A stretch of DNA of 64,000 bases, taken from Pseudolactococcus sp041800635. Lineage in GTDB: Bacteria > Bacillota > Bacilli > Lactobacillales > Streptococcaceae. The stretch is taken from positions 434,001 through 498,000 of the forward strand of contig CP181259.1 in assembly GCA_047833645.1 (NCBI GenBank), in the 5' to 3' direction. Numbering within the stretch: position 1 is the stretch's first letter; every line of letters starts with the position of its first letter. Below the pieces are notes generated by a model, which was not told the origin of the DNA, searched no databases, and saw only the letters and a program-made list of their open reading frames with translations. Positions 49,556 through 57,357 of this stretch are shown piece by piece. A program made the translations under genes and the position numbers.

Positions 49556-52180
49556 ATGTTAGCATTTATCAAAAAAAATAAATTAGCACTTAGCATCAGC
49601 TTCCTCATCCCACTCCTGACCATGGCCATCAACTTTGCCCTAATCGGTATTTATTGGGGAAGCGCTAAAACCGTTCTAGCCGGCGATGCCTACCACCAGT
49701 ACGTCGCTTTCCACGCGCTCTTTTCCGATATCTTACACCAGGGTTCAGGCTTCTTTTACACCTTCACCAGTGGCCTGGGGCTGAATTTCCTAAGTTTTTC
49801 ATCTTATTATCTAGGCAGCCTGCTCATGCCGCTGACTTATTTTTTTAACGCAGCAAATATGCCTGATGGTCTCTATCTTCTGACCCTGCTTAAATTTGGC
49901 CTAATCGGCCTATCTGGTTTCGTCGCCTTCAAAAAGATGTACCGTTCCCTATCAAACTGGCTCATTGTCAGCCTATCCAGCGCCTACGCCCTCATGAGCT
50001 TCATCGTCAACCAATCCGAAATCATCATGTGGCTCGACGTCTTCATCTGGCTTCCCCTCATCATCTGCGGCCTCCACAGACTGATAGCAGACGGCAAACG
50101 TCGACTTTACTATGTCAGCCTCACCCTACTCTTCATCCAAAACTACTATTTTGGCTTTATGATGGCCCTTTTTCTCATCGGCTATTTTCTAGTCAGACTC
50201 AGCTTTGACGGCTGGTCTTGGCGCAAAACCCTCGATTTCGCCATCACATCGCTCCTAGCCGGCTGCACCAGCCTGATCATGATCCTCCCCATGTACCTCG
50301 ATTTAAAAGCCAACGGCGAAAGCTTCACCAAAGTCACCGCACTCTTCACAGAAAAATCCTGGTATCTCGATAGCTTCGCTAAAAACTTCGTCGCCAGCTA
50401 CGACACCACCCAGTACGGCGCCATCCCCACCATTTACATTGGCCTCCTCCCCCTCCTCCTCGCCTGCCTGCTATTTGCGACGCGATCCATCCGCCCCCGC
50501 ACCAAACTCGCCTACCTCGCCCTCCTCAGCTTCATCACCGCCTCCTTCTACCTGCGCACACTTGACCTCTTCTGGCAGGGCATGCACACCCCCAACATGT
50601 TCCTCCACCGGTATAGCTTTGTCTTCAGCCTCTTAGTCATCCTCATGGCTGCTGAAACCCTGACACGACTGTCTGAAATCAGACTCCGTTGGCTTGGCTT
50701 CACTGTCTTTGTCTTAACAGCAGGCTTTACGGCGACAGTTGTCAGTCGACATTATGCCTATATCAAGGGCCTAAATATCTCCCTGACCCTATTGTTCACT
50801 CTAGCCTATGTCATTATCCTCATCGCCAATCGCAAAAAATGGCTCCTACCCCACACTTTCCCGATGTTTATCGCCATTTTTATGATTTTTGAGTTAGGCA
50901 TCAACGGCTACTATCAGCTCAACGGCATCTCCGAAGAATGGCACTACGCTTCTCGGACTGCCTACGATGAACAGACCAAGAAAATTCAACCAGCCGCCGA
51001 AGCCATTTCAGCCGATACCGATTTTTATCGCATGGATGAGACCAAGCCAGACACAGCCAATGATGGCATGAAATATGGTTACAAATCCCTCGGTCAGTTC
51101 TCCTCTGTGAGAAACCGCAAGTCCTCAGCCACACTCAATCTCCTCGGCTTTCAATCAACTGGCACCAATCTCAATCTCCGTTATCCCCTCAATACCCTCC
51201 TCATGGATTCAGTTTTCAATATCCGCTATAATCTCAACACGACCCAACCTGATAAATATGGCTTTATACCAGCAAATCCTGATCTTCCTAATCTGACACA
51301 AAATGCCTATGCCCTACCGCCAGCCATTTTCGTTGAAAAAGGGTACAAAGATATCAAGTTCTCAGAGAAACATATTTTGGCCAATCAAACCCAATTTGTC
51401 AACCAATTGGCAGGGACGAACACCACCTTTTTCCAACAATTTTATGTTGATCAAGAAACTACAACAGCTACTATTACGGGTGGTAAAGGACGCGTCACGC
51501 TGACCCAGAAAGGGAGTGACGACATCAGCCTTTCCTATCAGGTCACAGCACCTGCAGGTGGGCAAGCCTACCTCAAACTGGCAGACGTCACCTATCAAAA
51601 TACCGAAGCTGAATACGTCAAAGTCGACATTAATGGTCGTTCTACCTTTATCAATACCAATGATACCGGTGCCTTTATCAACCTCGGCTATTTTGAACAG
51701 GCCACACCGGTCGCTATTACCTTGACTTTTCCAGAAAATCGCTATGTCAATTTTGACACGACAGAATTCTGGACCATGCCCATCAGCACTTATACCGCTG
51801 CGATGCACCAGCTTAAGACCAATCAAGTCACGGCCAAAACCATTAACAATGGGCTTGAAGCCACCGTTTCTGCCAAATCCAACGGCGATTTATTTCTGAC
51901 CATCCCTTACGACAAGGGATGGTCTGCCAAGGTCGATGGCAAGCCAGTCAAAGTCAAGCAGGCGCAAACTGGCTTCATGACGGTTCCAGTGACTCGGGGC
52001 ACGCATACGGTCAAGCTCAGCTTTGTACCGCAAGGCCTTAAGCAGGGCAGTCTCTGCTTTGTCCTTGCTTTAATCACCTTTATCTCCTACGATCGTTACA
52101 GCAAAAAACACATCCGTCAAGACAAACTATTGTGGTCCCCATGTCAAGGACAAAGTGAAAAAAACACCTATTCAATATAA
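49556..52180 (+). CDS. yfhO: YfhO family membrane protein (874 aa)
   Basis: GT-C-like membrane protein with about 13 helices in residues 1-460 (MLAFIKKNKLALSISFLIPLLTMAINFALIGIYWG and onward). It has the family segments YWGSAKTVLAGDAYHQYVAFH and FTSGLGLNFLSFSSYYLGSLLMPL, a large extracellular domain from about 490 to 810, and a last helix near 830. In Bacillus YfhO glycosylates lipoteichoic acid on the outer face, using lipid-linked sugars. I chose the ATG at 49556, where the family begins; the frame opens earlier at 49436. The last ~19 residues are read from the end of the adjoining IS3-family element, so the original C-terminus has probably been replaced. Confidence 0.88.
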   Translation: MLAFIKKNKLALSISFLIPLLTMAINFALIGIYWGSAKTVLAGDAYHQYVAFHALFSDILHQGSGFFYTFTSGLGLNFLSFSSYYLGSLLMPLTYFFNAANMPDGLYLLTLLKFGLIGLSGFVAFKKMYRSLSNWLIVSLSSAYALMSFIVNQSEIIMWLDVFIWLPLIICGLHRLIADGKRRLYYVSLTLLFIQNYYFGFMMALFLIGYFLVRLSFDGWSWRKTLDFAITSLLAGCTSLIMILPMYLDLKANGESFTKVTALFTEKSWYLDSFAKNFVASYDTTQYGAIPTIYIGLLPLLLACLLFATRSIRPRTKLAYLALLSFITASFYLRTLDLFWQGMHTPNMFLHRYSFVFSLLVILMAAETLTRLSEIRLRWLGFTVFVLTAGFTATVVSRHYAYIKGLNISLTLLFTLAYVIILIANRKKWLLPHTFPMFIAIFMIFELGINGYYQLNGISEEWHYASRTAYDEQTKKIQPAAEAISADTDFYRMDETKPDTANDGMKYGYKSLGQFSSVRNRKSSATLNLLGFQSTGTNLNLRYPLNTLLMDSVFNIRYNLNTTQPDKYGFIPANPDLPNLTQNAYALPPAIFVEKGYKDIKFSEKHILANQTQFVNQLAGTNTTFFQQFYVDQETTTATITGGKGRVTLTQKGSDDISLSYQVTAPAGGQAYLKLADVTYQNTEAEYVKVDINGRSTFINTNDTGAFINLGYFEQATPVAITLTFPENRYVNFDTTEFWTMPISTYTAAMHQLKTNQVTAKTINNGLEATVSAKSNGDLFLTIPYDKGWSAKVDGKPVKVKQAQTGFMTVPVTRGTHTVKLSFVPQGLKQGSLCFVLALITFISYDRYSKKHIRQDKLLWSPCQGQSEKNTYSI

Positions 52181-52224
52181 AAAAAATAGTCTATCCTAAA
52201 TTCAAAGGAGGACACAATAAAGCG

Positions 52225-52659
52225 ATGGCGCTACTCCTAGAAAAGGATGGCGCCTTTATTGTTATCAGAATTATGCTAGATATTGAACTAGAACTTTTTA
52301 AACTAAGAATTGAAGATAGAACGCTACCAAATTGGATTATTCGCCACTGGAATAACTTAAATTCAGTCGAACAAGCTAGTTTTTGTCATCAATTCAACAC
52401 CATTTCAGAAACGCTCATTGATAAAATTTATTTTGAAAATGCACTGAAGTGGATTCTCAAATGGGAGATAGATGAGCCACTTATTTATCAACTTTATTGC
52501 TTCATCCTGATGGATTATGATACTCATTTTGAAGAGGTTTATCTGCCTGAGTACTTGTCTCAACTTCACCAACACTATGCCAAACAGGCAGTTCAGGAGT
52601 TTCAAGAAACCTTTCAAGCGGATAGTTTCCTGTCTTCACAAACTGATAATATTGATTAG
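52225..52659 (+). CDS. Unrecognised 144-aa protein encoded within the IS3-like element
   Basis: I do not recognise this protein. It is acidic and helical, rich in leucine, glutamine and aromatic residues (ELFKLRIEDRTLPNWIIRHW, YLPEYLSQLHQHYAKQAVQEF), with no signal peptide or membrane helix. AAAGGAGG lies at 52204-52211, 13 bases before the ATG, which is far. A stem (CAATAAAG / CTTTATTG, 52215-52262) covers that ATG, and an inner ATG at 52276 is also possible. Its last 158 bp overlap the opposing orfB frame. It may be a passenger gene or a piece of foreign DNA that joined the element. Confidence 0.45.
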   Translation: MALLLEKDGAFIVIRIMLDIELELFKLRIEDRTLPNWIIRHWNNLNSVEQASFCHQFNTISETLIDKIYFENALKWILKWEIDEPLIYQLYCFILMDYDTHFEEVYLPEYLSQLHQHYAKQAVQEFQETFQADSFLSSQTDNID

Positions 52660-53539
52660 GTGAAAGCTTTGCCAGTTGCCATTGATAACGTTCCTTGTTG
52701 TAATAGTCCATATAATCGTTCACAGCTGTTAACAGTTGTTCGTAGCTCTGACATTTAGAAACGTCGAGCTCATCTTTCATATATCCGAAAAACGATTCCT
52801 GTGGCGCATTATCCCAACAATTTCCACGTCGACTCATAGATTGCCGTAGCTGCTTGTTCGCAACCAATTCTTGAAATTTGATACTTGTATAATGCACACC
52901 TTGATCAGAATGAATGACTGTATCTGTACATAAAGAAATACCGTGTTTCTTGACTAGAATTCTAATCGTTTCTAGAACAAAGTCAATTTCAAGCGACTGG
53001 CTCAATACATAGGATAAAATCTCTTTCGTGAAAGCGTCTTTAACGACTGATAAATAGGCTTTCTTGCCATTGTAAAACAAATAAGTAATATCTGTCAGTA
53101 AGACGATTCTGGGGCCATAAGACTCAAAATTTCGCTTGACAAGATTGCTTTTAGTTGCGTTTTCTTTGGTCGCTCGTGCCATTTTCTTGTAAGGATTAGG
53201 TTTGCGGATTGGGCAGCTCAGATTGAACTTAGCCATCAATCGTCTAATCTTTTTCGTATTCATCAGTATGCCAGAATGCAAGAGTGTCATATGAATACTA
53301 CGCCGCCCCTTCTTATAGCCACGTTTTTGATAGGCTTTTAAAATCAGCTCAAAATCTTTCTTGTCTTGTTCATCGCGAATCAAGGCATTTTTTATTGTCG
53401 TGCGACACCAATTGTAATAGCCAGAATGAGAGACACCAGCGATCTTACAAAGCTGTGTGATATTGAGCAGATTATTATCGTGAGCGATTGTAGCAGCGAT
53501 TATTTGGAATTTTTGTCTTGTCGAATTTTCTGTTGCCAT
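52502..53539 (-). CDS. IS3-family transposase OrfB (DDE integrase)
   Basis: Has an HTH_21 region (LCKIAGVSHSGYYNW) and an rve integrase core with the catalytic acids in VLLTDITYL, VIHSDQGVHYTS and NAPQESFFGYMKDE (DDE). The family core ends around VKTGNYPL (near 52620); the last ~40 residues continue over the opposing ORF and may not be native. The frame lies +1 to orfA. An A7 run at the end of orfA would allow -1 slippage, but that frame stops after about a dozen codons, so a normal OrfAB fusion cannot be made. Confidence 0.85.
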   Translation of the reverse strand: MATENSTRQKFQIIAATIAHDNNLLNITQLCKIAGVSHSGYYNWCRTTIKNALIRDEQDKKDFELILKAYQKRGYKKGRRSIHMTLLHSGILMNTKKIRRLMAKFNLSCPIRKPNPYKKMARATKENATKSNLVKRNFESYGPRIVLLTDITYLFYNGKKAYLSVVKDAFTKEILSYVLSQSLEIDFVLETIRILVKKHGISLCTDTVIHSDQGVHYTSIKFQELVANKQLRQSMSRRGNCWDNAPQESFFGYMKDELDVSKCQSYEQLLTAVNDYMDYYNKERYQWQLAKLSPNQYYQFVKTGNYPLERFLETPELPVWHSVGEVETSTQADKPLQNEYHNPSG

Positions 53540-53555
53540 ACCGCTTTCTTGTCGA

Positions 53556-53939
53556 TTAAATTGATTTTTTTAGAAAGTCATTTTCCTGCTCCAAATATTT
53601 GATTTTGTGTTGAAGGTAGGGAAGTTCTTGTTCAGGGGTCCGTTGGACTTTACGAGGTCGTCCGCCTGATTGTTTCCTCAAATCGCAGATACCTTCGGTG
53701 CGGTTAGCCATTTTTGAGACACGTCTTGAAAATTCAGAAAGCCGATGTTTTCCAATAACTTTCGGATTAAATCCACACATTTTAAATATTTCAGAACGAC
53801 TTTTACCTAATGCTTTAAGTGACAAAAATTCTCGCTTAAAGTCATCGGAATAGGTAATCGCCTTGATTGAGACGTTTTTAACATAAGGATTATTTCGTAG
53901 TTCCTCAACTTGTGCTTCTATAAAATAGTTCACGCCCAT
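53556..53939 (-). CDS. IS3-family transposase OrfA (127 aa)
   Basis: Helix-turn-helix protein (YSDDFKREFLSLKALGKSRSEIFKMCGF) with a C-terminal leucine-zipper-like stretch (LPYLQHKIKYLEQENDFLKK). A ribosome site AAGGTGGTGAG and a TATAAT (about 53957-53962) precede it. It binds the element ends and regulates orfB in this family. The stop lies directly after an A7 tract. Confidence 0.82.
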   Translation of the reverse strand: MGVNYFIEAQVEELRNNPYVKNVSIKAITYSDDFKREFLSLKALGKSRSEIFKMCGFNPKVIGKHRLSEFSRRVSKMANRTEGICDLRKQSGGRPRKVQRTPEQELPYLQHKIKYLEQENDFLKKSI

Positions 53940-54057
53940 AATCTCACCACCTTAAAAATTATTATATCAAAAAAATACCTACAAAATGAAGCTGAAAAGG
54001 TGTTTTTTTCAGTGCCCATTTTATAGGTACCATTTTAAACTTGACTGATGTGTTTTT

Positions 54058-54666
54058 TTAGGTGAGGAGATTGGCAAGGAAGCCACCCCCATGGATGAGG
54101 AGATAGGAATAGAGGTATATCGGCAAGGGTTTCCCGACAAATATCGTAAACAGGAAGTACTTCCAAGTCATTTTAGTTTGACTGGAGATTAAGACCAAGG
54201 CATCATCTGGGGCGACGGGGAGCAAAATGGCGATAAAAAATAGAATATCGTACTTCTTCTGGCCTTTATGAACCCATCCCATGTACTTATTGTAGTGCTT
54301 TTCCTTGATAAAGGTTTTGGCTAGCACAGAACCATAAACACGCCCCATGTGAAAGAGAATAATCGAGCCGATGACAATCCCGACATAGTTATAAAGAAAG
54401 CCGATATAAGGGCCGAAAATCATGACACCTACTGCTGTCGTGATCCCACCAGGAATGATTGGAATCACGACTTGGATAATCTGTAAACCGATGAAGATGA
54501 AGGGGCCTAAGATATAATGCGCCATGACAAGTTCCGATAGGGCCTGGGGATCCCGTAATATATCGATACGATAAAGGTAATAACCGCCAATCAAACACGC
54601 TATAATCCCAAGAATCGAGATCACGTTAAAAATTTTCTGGACGATTTTTAAAACCTTTTCGTTCAT
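54058..54666 (-). CDS. VTT/DedA-like (TVP38/TMEM64) membrane protein (202 aa)
   Basis: About five to six membrane segments, with the SNARE-associated/VTT core IIPGGITTAVGVMIFGPYIGFLYNYVGIVIGSIILFHMGRVYG and the downstream AILLPVAPDDALVLISSQTKM. Related proteins flip lipid carriers or phospholipids. Own promoter TTGACG-18-TATAAT at 54738-54767. Its 3' end lies 26 bp from the IS3-like element. Confidence 0.82.
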   Translation of the reverse strand: MNEKVLKIVQKIFNVISILGIIACLIGGYYLYRIDILRDPQALSELVMAHYILGPFIFIGLQIIQVVIPIIPGGITTAVGVMIFGPYIGFLYNYVGIVIGSIILFHMGRVYGSVLAKTFIKEKHYNKYMGWVHKGQKKYDILFFIAILLPVAPDDALVLISSQTKMTWKYFLFTIFVGKPLPIYLYSYLLIHGGGFLANLLT

Positions 54667-54737
54667 ATCTTATTTTCCCTATCCCTATTGACCTGATTAG
54701 AAAGTCTTGATACGGCGATTACCGCCAAGTATTCTAA

Positions 54738-54767
54738 ATTATATGTGCTGTCTGTCAAAAACGTCAA
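54738..54767 (-). promoter_or_regulatory. Promoter of the VTT protein gene
   Basis: TTGACG (54762-54767) and TATAAT (54738-54743) on the minus strand, spacing 18 bp. It starts five bases after the end of cvfD. Confidence 0.65.
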
Positions 54768-54771
54768 ATGT

Positions 54772-55164
54772 TTAAGCTTTAACATCTTCCTGACGACCTT
54801 TTAAATAGGTCATTTGTTCTTTGGTCCAATCTGCTAACTGCGCTTTGAAAGGTTGAAAGCCGATTTTATTGGCTGGATTATTAAAGTGAAATCTCCGTTT
54901 GACGTGATGTGTTTGCGGATGTTTTTCCAGCATTCTCAGGCTAAGCGAGATCTTGCCGTTGAATTCATCCACATCAATCACCTGCGCCTGACAGATTTGT
55001 CCAACTTCAATCACGTCGTGTATGTCTGCCACATAACCCGATTTGATTTCTGAGATATGGATCAAGCCACGGTGTTTGCCAAATTTGACAAAGGCACCGT
55101 ATTTTTGCAAACCTGTAATTTCAGCCTTAACAATCGTCCCAATTTTAATAGGTTGATCCGTCAT
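54772..55164 (-). CDS. cvfD: S1-domain RNA-binding protein CvfD (130 aa)
   Basis: One S1 domain (GTIVKAEITGLQKYGAFVKFGKHRGLIHISEIKSGYV ... GKISLSLR, residues 8-78) and a basic C-terminal part. Matches CvfD/YugI, a ribosome-associated general stress protein and post-transcriptional regulator in streptococci. Follows the cyclophilin gene by 4 bp, one operon. Confidence 0.87.
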   Translation of the reverse strand: MTDQPIKIGTIVKAEITGLQKYGAFVKFGKHRGLIHISEIKSGYVADIHDVIEVGQICQAQVIDVDEFNGKISLSLRMLEKHPQTHHVKRRFHFNNPANKIGFQPFKAQLADWTKEQMTYLKGRQEDVKA

Positions 55165-55168
55165 GAGC

Positions 55169-55765
55169 TTATTTTTTCTCTAAATCGATGCTGATGATGG
55201 CAACATCATTTTCTGGTTTGTCTTGGAAACCTGTTGGTTCTTTGGCGATACGATCAAGTGTTTCAAAGCTTTCTGCATTGGCTAATTGACCGAAAACCGT
55301 GTGACGGCCATCCAAATGTGGTGTGCCACCCGCTGTGTAGATTTCAGCAATTTCTTCTGGCCAGCCACCTTTAATAAGAGCAGATTTATCGTAAGGGAGG
55401 TTTTCATTTTGAACGATGAAAAATTGGCTACCATTTGTATTAGGACCAGCATTGGCCATTGACAAAGCACCGCGAATATTGAAGACATTTTCAGAAAACT
55501 CATCTTCAAATTTTTCACCATAGATGGATTCACCACCCATGCCAGTCCCTGTTGGATCGCCACCTTGGATCATGAAGTCACGAATGATCCGGTGGAAAAT
55601 GACACCATTATAATAGCCTTTTTCAGCTAATTCAATAAAGTTTTTGACTGTTTTAGGTGCCACATCGTCAAATAATTTAACGGTTAAATCGCCAAGGTTA
55701 GTGTGGATGGTTGCGACTGTACCTGTGTAGTTTGCTAAGTCTGTTTGTGGGTATGTAATTGTCAT
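55169..55765 (-). CDS. ppiB: Peptidyl-prolyl cis-trans isomerase, cyclophilin type (198 aa)
   Basis: Intracellular cyclophilin: GYYNGVIFHRIIRDFMIQGGDPTGTGMGGESIYG and ALSMANAGPNTNGSQFFIVQ include the active-site residues Arg, Phe, Met and Gln. No signal peptide. The ATG at 55765 (MTITYPQTDLANYTG) is preceded by AGAAAGGA, which is the end of repeat copy 5. The frame extends to 55867 through the repeat, which would give a false 34-residue start rich in Arg and Lys. A streptococcal-type insertion (YDKSALIKGGWPEEIAEIYTAGG) is present. Confidence 0.92.
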   Translation of the reverse strand: MTITYPQTDLANYTGTVATIHTNLGDLTVKLFDDVAPKTVKNFIELAEKGYYNGVIFHRIIRDFMIQGGDPTGTGMGGESIYGEKFEDEFSENVFNIRGALSMANAGPNTNGSQFFIVQNENLPYDKSALIKGGWPEEIAEIYTAGGTPHLDGRHTVFGQLANAESFETLDRIAKEPTGFQDKPENDVAIISIDLEKK

Positions 55766-55773
55766 GTTATTTT

Positions 55774-55872
55774 TCCTTTCTGCGATTTCACAAAGTGAAA
55801 TCTTGAAACTTGACCTGCGCTTGCGCTTCGGCCAAGCTGGGTCATTCGCGACCTGTCGGCCGCTCAAAGTCT
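55774..55872 (-). repeat. Ribosome-site-carrying repeat, copy 5 (before the cyclophilin gene)
   Basis: Full copy: ACTTTGAGCGGCCG, GAATGACCCAGCTTGG, GAAGCGCAAGCGCAGGTC, AAGTTTCAAG, the perfect stem GATTTCACTTTGTGAAATC and AGAAAGGA, ending eight bases before the ATG at 55765. Closest in sequence to copy 2. Confidence 0.88.
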
Positions 55873-55895
55873 TCTTTTCTTAACTATTTTTGCGT

Positions 55896-56696
55896 TTATA
55901 GAATTTCCAGAGCTGTCAAAGCCTTTACTATCCCATCATTTTCAACGGTGTCTGTGATGTAGTCCGCCATGTCCAAAATTTTGGGATGGGAAACTTTCAT
56001 GGCTACCGAGAGGCCGCCTAGGTCGAAGAGTTCGACGTCGTTGAGTTCGTCTCCAAAGTTCATCACGTTGTCAACGCTAAATCCTAATTTGTCTAGGACG
56101 CGTCGAACGCCTTCAGCTTTACTGCCTGTTATGGGGACAATGTCGGATGACTGCTTGTGCCAGCGTACCATTCGGACATTGTCAGCCAAACTTTCAGGGA
56201 GAACCAGCTGATCATCCTGCTCTGACACCGTCAGCATTTGATAAACGGCATGTGTTTGATAAAAATCCGGCCCAACCGACAACTTGCCATAAACAGGCGT
56301 GATGGCATCACGCATCAACTCTGTCCATTTAGAAGCCACGACCTGATCCGAACCATAGAACACATGGTCAACACTAGAAGCATCCAACCACTCAACCAGG
56401 TTAGCAACAACCGCTTCAGGTAAAGGCTGGTCATAAATGACTTGACCGGTCTGATCGACAACATAGGCGCCATTAGCTGTGACAAAGAAGTCCGGATTGA
56501 GCGCCCGAATTTCAGGGACGACACCAAATAAATTACGACCTGTGGCAATCCCTGTCAGAATCCCTTTCTCGCGCAATGCAGCAAAAACTTGCGGAATAGA
56601 CGCTGGCATAAAGCCAGTATCTTTCACACGTAGCGTATCATCAATATCAAAAAAAATAATTTTAATATCTTTCGCTTGGTTTAGTAATTTTTCCAT
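55896..56696 (-). CDS. Cof-type HAD-superfamily phosphatase (266 aa)
   Basis: Motif I FDIDDTLR, motif II GIATGRN, motif III Lys region VPITGSKAEGV, and motif IV GDELNDVELFDLGG. This is the Cof/YkrA layout with a type IIB cap. Motif I is DIDDT rather than DLDGT. The substrate is unknown. A second Cof protein is encoded at 14979-15791. It lies upstream of the cyclophilin gene, from which repeat copy 5 separates it. Confidence 0.87.
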   Translation of the reverse strand: MEKLLNQAKDIKIIFFDIDDTLRVKDTGFMPASIPQVFAALREKGILTGIATGRNLFGVVPEIRALNPDFFVTANGAYVVDQTGQVIYDQPLPEAVVANLVEWLDASSVDHVFYGSDQVVASKWTELMRDAITPVYGKLSVGPDFYQTHAVYQMLTVSEQDDQLVLPESLADNVRMVRWHKQSSDIVPITGSKAEGVRRVLDKLGFSVDNVMNFGDELNDVELFDLGGLSVAMKVSHPKILDMADYITDTVENDGIVKALTALEIL

Positions 56697-56714
56697 AGTT
56701 TTATTATAACATTT

Positions 56715-57344
56715 TCAGGCGATTTTGTGCTTAATGGCATATATTGCCGCTTGTGTGCGATCTTCTACTTGTAACTTGGACAGGATATTCGACACGTGCG
56801 TTTTTACAGTTTTCAAAGAGATATAGAGCTCATCCGCAATTTCTTGATTAGACAAGCCTTTGGCGATTTCTTTGAGCACCTCAGATTCACGCGCGGTCAA
56901 CTCTTCATGTAGCTCTGGTTGCGCATGTTTTTTTTCATAAATCTTAGCGCGAACACTGTCCGAAATCACATCTTGCCCCTCAGCTATTTTACGAACTGAT
57001 GCCGCAATTTCATGTGCCTGAGACGTTTTCAAGATATAGCCCTTGACACCCGCTTCAAGCGCTGGAAAGATCTTCTCATCGTCCAAAAAGCTGGTTAAAA
57101 TCAAGATTTTAGCCTCTGGATTTTCAAGTAAAATAGCTTTGGAAGCCTCGATACCATCCATTTCATCCATGACCAAGTCCATCAAAATCACATCTGGCCG
57201 ATGTTGTTTGGCCTTCTGGACACCATCCAAGCCATTAATCGCTTCCGCCACGACTGACAAATCGTCCTGCATATTGAGATAGCTTGAAAGCCCCAGACGC
57301 ACCATCTGATGGTCGTCTACGAGCATGACTGTTATTTTTTCCAT
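56715..57344 (-). CDS. liaR: Response regulator LiaR/VraR type
   Basis: NarL-family regulator of the cell-envelope stress response. It has a receiver with DDHQ near residues 9-12, phospho-Asp in DVILMDLVMDEMDG, a Lys in KGYILKTS, and the LuxR HTH LTARESEVLKEIAKGLSNQEIADELYISLKTVKTHVSNIL. I chose the ATG at 57344 because AGGA lies six bases upstream; the ATG at 57350 overlaps that site. It comes directly after liaS. Confidence 0.92.
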   Translation of the reverse strand: MEKITVMLVDDHQMVRLGLSSYLNMQDDLSVVAEAINGLDGVQKAKQHRPDVILMDLVMDEMDGIEASKAILLENPEAKILILTSFLDDEKIFPALEAGVKGYILKTSQAHEIAASVRKIAEGQDVISDSVRAKIYEKKHAQPELHEELTARESEVLKEIAKGLSNQEIADELYISLKTVKTHVSNILSKLQVEDRTQAAIYAIKHKIA

Positions 57345-57357
57345 TTTCATTCCTAAC

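Larger units (their letters stand above)
52133..54032 (-). mobile_element. IS3-family insertion sequence with an extra ORF inside its ends
   Basis: The ends are imperfect inverted repeats of about 36-40 bp. Both start TGGT and share GTGAAAAAAACACC or CTGAAAAAAACACC followed by T-TTCA (left 52133-52176, right 53993-54032). Inside are orfA (53556-53939) and orfB (to about 52502), and between orfB and the left end a plus-strand ORF (52225-52659). At 1900 bp it is about 400 bp longer than usual IS3 elements. No target duplication is seen. The left end forms the end of yfhO. Confidence 0.7.

Noticed and set aside
55766..55867. 34-residue basic N-terminus on the cyclophilin, possibly a targeting signal
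   Set aside because: It is the translation of repeat copy 5; the frame differs from that in copies 1 and 2.
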